From the NCBI GenBank assembly GCA_937911745.1, contig CALDPX010000051.1, forward strand, positions 1 through 22,079: 22,079 nucleotides of DNA, in the 5' to 3' direction. Shown here in pieces: positions 18,449-22,079 of this stretch (its first letter is position 1; each line of letters starts with the position of its first letter). A model generated the notes under the pieces. That model ran no database searches, was not told the origin of the DNA, and was given only the letters and a program-made list of their open reading frames with translations. The stretch comes from an uncultured Alistipes sp. GTDB taxonomy: Bacteria; Bacteroidota; Bacteroidia; Bacteroidales; Rikenellaceae. A program made the position numbers and the translations under genes.

Positions 18449-20923
18449 ATGAAACGATTTTTCCCCTTGCTAATACTCCTTGTGCTAACTCTCTCGCCAG
18501 ACCTTCTGGCACAAAGGCGATATACCCTGAGCGGTTCGGTAATGGACTCCACAAGCCACGAAACACTCCTCGGAGCAACCATCTACGAGAGCGGCTCCTT
18601 GCTCGGCACTGCCACCAACGAATACGGTTTCTTCTCGCTCACACTCCCCGAAGGCAGGGTGCGATTGGAGGTCACCTATGTGGGCTATGCACCGTTGGTC
18701 AAAGAGATTGACTTAAAGGAAGATACAATGCTCGACTTCTACCTCGATGCCGCAGTGGGCATAGAGCAGGTGGTGGTCTATGGCGATAGGCGTCACAGCG
18801 GAGCACTCAGTGCCCAAATGGGAGCCATAGAGGTCCCCATAGCGCAGATTAAGTCCGCACCGACAATCTTCGGCGAGCAGGATGTGCTCAAATCGCTCCA
18901 ACTGCTGCCGGGTGTGCAGGCGGGCTCGGAGGGTACGGCAGGTGTCTACGTTAGGGGTGGCGGACAGGACGAAAACCTGATGCTGCTCGATGGTGTGCCC
19001 ATCTACAACGTCAACCACCTTATGGGCTTCTTCTCGGCATTCAATCCCGATGCCATAAAGAGTGTGACGCTCTTCAAGGGCAACTTCCCCGCACGATTCA
19101 GCAGCCGCCTCTCGTCGGTCATTGATGTGCGCACCAAGGATGGCGATATGTATGCCTATCACGGCAATGTGAGTGTGGGGTTGATAAGTTCAAAAATCAA
19201 TGTCGAAGGTCCCCTCTGGAAGGGCAAGACGGCCTTCAACATCTCGCTTCGCCGAACATATAGCGACCTGCTCACCGCGCCACTTATCTCGGGGCTGACA
19301 TCTTCGGAGTTTGAGGACGGCAGGGCGTATGGCGGTTACTACTTCTACGACCTGAACGCCAAGATAACCCACAAATTCTCCGAGCGCGATAGGCTCTATC
19401 TGAGTTTCTACTCGGGCGACGATGCGGTCTATATCAACGTGCGCGAGAGTATGACCTCGGGTGCGGAATGGAGCGAGGAGGTGAGGATGAAGATGGATTG
19501 GAAGTGGGGCAATATGGTCACTTCTGCAAGGTGGAACCATATCCTCTCACCACGCCTCTTTATGGACGCATCGATGACCTACACACGCTATCGCAACAAC
19601 CTCGGAGTGGGTGCCGAAACAAAATATTGGGATAATGATGGCGGCGACGAGCAGATGGATATGTATCTGGGTGCCAACTCGGGCATTGAGGATGTTACCG
19701 CCAAGGTGGATATGAGTTGGAGCCCCTCCACAGAGCACAGTGTGCGCTTCGGAGCCTCCTATGTCAACCACCGATTCAACCCCGATGTGACGGTTGTGCA
19801 TACCTCAATGCGTGGAGAAATGGTCGATAACCCTACGGGCGAGGAGGTTGTCTTTGACGAGATGATTGGCGACAAGGAGATACTTGCCCACGAGGCGGTG
19901 CTCTATGTGGAGGACGAAATAGCGGTTGGCGAGAGTTTGCAGGCCAATGTGGGCTTGAACTACTCGGGCTTTGGTGTGGGAGGCGAGTTCTACCATTCGT
20001 TGCAACCCCGTGTGAGTGCCCGACTGCTCCTTGCCGACAACCTCTCCGTCAAGGCGGGCTATGCGCGTATGACACAATATGTGCACCTGCTATCCAACAA
20101 CTCTATATCGCTCCCCTCAGACCTTTGGGTGCCCGTTACGGAGCGCATCAAACCTATGACCTCCTCGCAGGTGTCGGCAGGAGTGTTCTACGACATTGCA
20201 GGACTCTTCGACCTTTCGGTCGAGGGCTATTACAAGACTATGGACAACCTCTTGGAGTATAAAGACGGAGCCTCACTAATGGCTACCACTTCGGGTTGGG
20301 AGGACAAGGTGGCTATGGGCAAGGGGTGGTCCTATGGCGTGGAGTTCCTCTTGCAGCGCACCGTGGGACGCACTACGGGCTGGATAGGCTACACCTGGGC
20401 TAAGGCAACAAGGCTCTTCGACCGCCCGGGACAAGAGATAAATGGCGGCAAACCCTTCCCTGCCAAGTATGACCGCCGCCACGATGTGAGCCTCACGGTT
20501 TCGCACCGCCTGACCGACAACATAGACCTCTCGGCAACGTGGGTTTACAACTCGGGTAACTGCGCAACGCTCCCCTTGCAGACCTACGAGCCTCTGCCTA
20601 ACGACTTCTATCCTTCGGGCTCGGGGTATGTTTCGAGCAGCGTGGACTACATCCCCTCGCGCAACAACTACCGCTACGATGCCTACCATCGCTTAGACCT
20701 GAGCGTCAGTTTCCACAAACAGAAAAAGTACGGCAGGCGCACTTGGAATTTGAGCGTCTACAACGCCTACAACAATATGAACCCATTCCTGATGTACCCC
20801 TCGACCGACTACGACTACAATAGCGACAGCATTGGCGGTGTGAGTGTTACGGCAGTCAAGAAGTTCAAGAAATTGACCATCTTCCCCATTCTTCCAAGCA
20901 TTACTTACTCCTATAAATTCTAA
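18449..20923 (+). CDS. TonB-dependent receptor with N-terminal carboxypeptidase-regulatory-like domain
   Basis: Outer-membrane active transporter. 824 residues from the ATG at 18449, which gives a clean signal peptide (MKRFFPLLILLVLTLS, cut near LLAQ); an in-frame start at 18410 would put 13 polar residues in front. Domains: carboxypeptidase D regulatory-like beta domain at about 24-100 (SGSVMDSTSHETLLGATIY, ATNEYGFFSL), plug domain at about 110-225 (VLKSLQLLPGVQ, GVYVRGGGQDENLMLLDGVP, GNFPARFSSRLSSVIDVRT), then a 22-strand-type barrel ending in the aromatic SYKF typical of outer-membrane proteins. It lacks the long SusC form. The substrate is not evident. Followed after 6 bp by a DUF4249 lipoprotein, a known pairing in Bacteroidota. 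Probably controlled by the divergent regulator (inference). Confidence 0.93.
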   Translation: MKRFFPLLILLVLTLSPDLLAQRRYTLSGSVMDSTSHETLLGATIYESGSLLGTATNEYGFFSLTLPEGRVRLEVTYVGYAPLVKEIDLKEDTMLDFYLDAAVGIEQVVVYGDRRHSGALSAQMGAIEVPIAQIKSAPTIFGEQDVLKSLQLLPGVQAGSEGTAGVYVRGGGQDENLMLLDGVPIYNVNHLMGFFSAFNPDAIKSVTLFKGNFPARFSSRLSSVIDVRTKDGDMYAYHGNVSVGLISSKINVEGPLWKGKTAFNISLRRTYSDLLTAPLISGLTSSEFEDGRAYGGYYFYDLNAKITHKFSERDRLYLSFYSGDDAVYINVRESMTSGAEWSEEVRMKMDWKWGNMVTSARWNHILSPRLFMDASMTYTRYRNNLGVGAETKYWDNDGGDEQMDMYLGANSGIEDVTAKVDMSWSPSTEHSVRFGASYVNHRFNPDVTVVHTSMRGEMVDNPTGEEVVFDEMIGDKEILAHEAVLYVEDEIAVGESLQANVGLNYSGFGVGGEFYHSLQPRVSARLLLADNLSVKAGYARMTQYVHLLSNNSISLPSDLWVPVTERIKPMTSSQVSAGVFYDIAGLFDLSVEGYYKTMDNLLEYKDGASLMATTSGWEDKVAMGKGWSYGVEFLLQRTVGRTTGWIGYTWAKATRLFDRPGQEINGGKPFPAKYDRRHDVSLTVSHRLTDNIDLSATWVYNSGNCATLPLQTYEPLPNDFYPSGSGYVSSSVDYIPSRNNYRYDAYHRLDLSVSFHKQKKYGRRTWNLSVYNAYNNMNPFLMYPSTDYDYNSDSIGGVSVTAVKKFKKLTIFPILPSITYSYKF

Positions 20924-20929
20924 GCGACT

Positions 20930-21865
20930 ATGAGAACTTTTATGCGAAATATAACTCTCCCCCTTGTGATGCTGCTTACACTCTCGGCGTGCGAAACGGA
21001 CGTGGAGTTCAGGGGTGAATATGTAGAGCCACAGATGGTTGTCTACTCGGTGGTTACGGCAGAAGAACCCATAAAGGTCTTTGTGAGCCGCAGCAGTTTT
21101 GTCCTCGATGACGAAATACACTCCGAAGTGCACGATGCCGAGGTTGAGGTGTGGGTGAATGGCACGCTTGCCGAGCGCCTCGTTGAGGTCGAGGAGGAGG
21201 ACCCACAAGGTATGGGTATCCAGTACTACTATACGGGCGAAACCCTCTGCCACTCGGGCGACAGGGTGGAGATAAGGGTTACAAGCAGTGGCTTTGAGGG
21301 CACCGCAAGCGGCGAAACGACCATCCCTGCCGAGCCAATGCTGGGTGGGTTGCGAGCCGCCATAACAACCATCTCGGAGGACGGGATTATTGCCGAGGGT
21401 ACGCTCTATTGCCCCCTCTCAGACCCTGCCGACCAAATGAACTACTATTGGCTCCGAGGTATGATTAGCGACATCGACCACCCCGCGATTAATTGGGTGA
21501 GATACACCGATATTGCCTTTGGTGGCGGTGCTCCCGAGGGTATTTTGGGCGAGATTATGGGCGAAGAGTACCGCGAATATGTCCTCTTTGACGATGCGCT
21601 GATAGGAGGCAAGACCGACTACCCGCTTGCTATGGAGTGGGACCACAACCTCTCCGACCTCGACCACTCGCTTTATAGGGTGGAGTGCTGGCAGGTGGAC
21701 GAACACCTCTATAAGTACTTCCTCTCGCTCGAACTGTCGGCAGACGGGGCGATGTTTGCCGAACCTGTGCAGGTGCATAATAACATTTCGGGCGGCATAG
21801 GACTTGTGGCTTCTCGCTCTGCTACCGCCACCCGCGAACTGCTGTGCCACGAGACCGAAAAGTGA
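20930..21865 (+). CDS. DUF4249 family lipoprotein, partner of the TonB receptor
   Basis: 311 residues with a lipoprotein signal (LPLVMLLTLSAC, lipobox LSAC, Cys21), so anchored to the outer membrane. The mature part opens like DUF4249 proteins: CETDVEFRGEYVEPQMVVYS, then EEPIKVFVSRSS, a VHDAEVEVWVNG strand pair, YYTGETLCHSGDRVEIRV and TTIPAEP. Family members are encoded beside TonB receptors and may act as a surface ligand-binding or lid partner; molecular role unknown. ATG 20930 is used; M5 at 20942 is an alternative. Six bp separate it from the receptor. The C-terminus is shortish but complete with a stop before a new promoter. Confidence 0.85.
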   Translation: MRTFMRNITLPLVMLLTLSACETDVEFRGEYVEPQMVVYSVVTAEEPIKVFVSRSSFVLDDEIHSEVHDAEVEVWVNGTLAERLVEVEEEDPQGMGIQYYYTGETLCHSGDRVEIRVTSSGFEGTASGETTIPAEPMLGGLRAAITTISEDGIIAEGTLYCPLSDPADQMNYYWLRGMISDIDHPAINWVRYTDIAFGGGAPEGILGEIMGEEYREYVLFDDALIGGKTDYPLAMEWDHNLSDLDHSLYRVECWQVDEHLYKYFLSLELSADGAMFAEPVQVHNNISGGIGLVASRSATATRELLCHETEK

Positions 21866-21884
21866 TTTTTTGTACCACAAAAGG

Positions 21885-21914
21885 TTGTGTTTTGCAAAAC
21901 GATTCCTAACTTTG
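21885..21914 (+). promoter_or_regulatory. Promoter of the gene starting at 22053
   Basis: TTG (21885-21887), 19-bp spacer, TAACTTTG (21907-21914): full match to the Bacteroidota consensus. Leader of about 130 nt. Confidence 0.7.
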
Positions 21915-21960
21915 TGGCAGCAAAGCAGTTGTACATACTATGAACCGAGGTTCAAAATAA

Positions 21961-22004
21961 GGGTATACGATACCCCTCCCAAATTTATTGGGGGGGGTAT
22001 TTTG
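21961..22004 (+). promoter_or_regulatory. Leader hairpins, possibly terminator or attenuator
   Basis: GGGTAT-ACG-ATACCC (21961-21975) shares its 3' arm with a second fold, ATACCCCTCCC (about 21970-21980) with the G run and TAT at about 21990-22000, followed by TTTTG. The two cannot form together. A short frame ATG AAC CGA GGT TCA AAA TAA (21940-21960) ends just before them. It may be a terminator of the upstream operon or an attenuator of the next gene. Confidence 0.45.
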
Positions 22005-22052
22005 TTGATACTCAATTAGTTACAAAATTAACCCAAAATAATTATTACTAAA

Positions 22053-22079
22053 ATGAAAAAACTTTTACTAATGCTGAGC
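22053..22079 (+). CDS. Start of an exported protein (partial)
   Basis: ATG at 22053 followed by codons for MKKLLLMLS, the beginning of a signal peptide, cut by the window end. Preceded by A-rich leader and a consensus promoter. Nothing more can be said. Confidence 0.55.

Noticed and set aside
1..22079. CRISPR array, insertion sequence or phage genes
   Set aside because: No regularly spaced identical repeats, no transposase, integrase or phage structural gene was found on either strand.

Overview
The window looks like chromosomal DNA from a gut-type Bacteroidota, most likely order Bacteroidales; an Alistipes/Rikenellaceae-like source is my guess, not proven. Supporting signs are TAnnTTTG -7 promoter boxes upstream of many genes, A-rich leaders instead of strong Shine-Dalgarno sites, a TonB receptor paired with a DUF4249 lipoprotein, an M49 lipoprotein peptidase and a short-signature lpxK.

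Layout. 1-1112: the end of a surface protein with tandem domains and its terminator. 1203-4708: two envelope peptidases, M49 dipeptidyl peptidase III and an M23 LytM-type protein. 4709-5133: a gene-free stretch of degenerate 9-bp arrays and REP-like palindromes. 5134-9847: a same-strand housekeeping run of ispD (isoprenoids), a small PH-like membrane protein, lpxK (lipid A), two tandem purine nucleoside phosphorylases and ssb, closed by a bidirectional terminator shared with the convergent ppa. 10818-11636 (minus): a three-gene cassette of small AT-rich proteins, one DUF2158/YodC-like. 11637-12625: RNA-rich DNA with a structured RNA, a convergent double terminator inside a large inverted repeat, and tRNA-Pro(GGG). 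12626-14911: rnr (RNase R). 14912-15600: terminator, REP-like repeat and a second copy of the structured RNA. 15601-17160: an AT-rich GIY-YIG/SEL1 protein. 17274-18245 (minus): a YtfE/ScdA-like di-iron protein fused to a LuxR-type HTH, divergent from a TonB receptor and DUF4249 lipoprotein (18449-21865). The window ends in the first nine codons of another exported protein.

The strongest candidate for something undescribed is the pair of paralogous RNAs, A (11679-11917, minus) and B (15262-15514, plus), each about 240-250 nt. They share a promoter, a helix order in which several stems keep pairing while their sequence differs, a conserved 17-nt block, and a 3' intrinsic terminator whose 5' arm can instead pair upstream. 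Each sits just upstream, in the same direction, of an unrelated AT-rich accessory gene with no visible promoter of its own. This fits an RNA leader/attenuator or an RNA-plus-cargo cassette. I cannot assign it to a known RNA family by reading alone.

Other points: the tandem nucleoside phosphorylases differ at the residue known to set 6-oxo versus 6-amino purine preference in human PNP; a 14-bp perfect palindrome lies between the divergent regulator and TonB promoters; palindromic repeats in several intergenic regions show compensatory arm changes.
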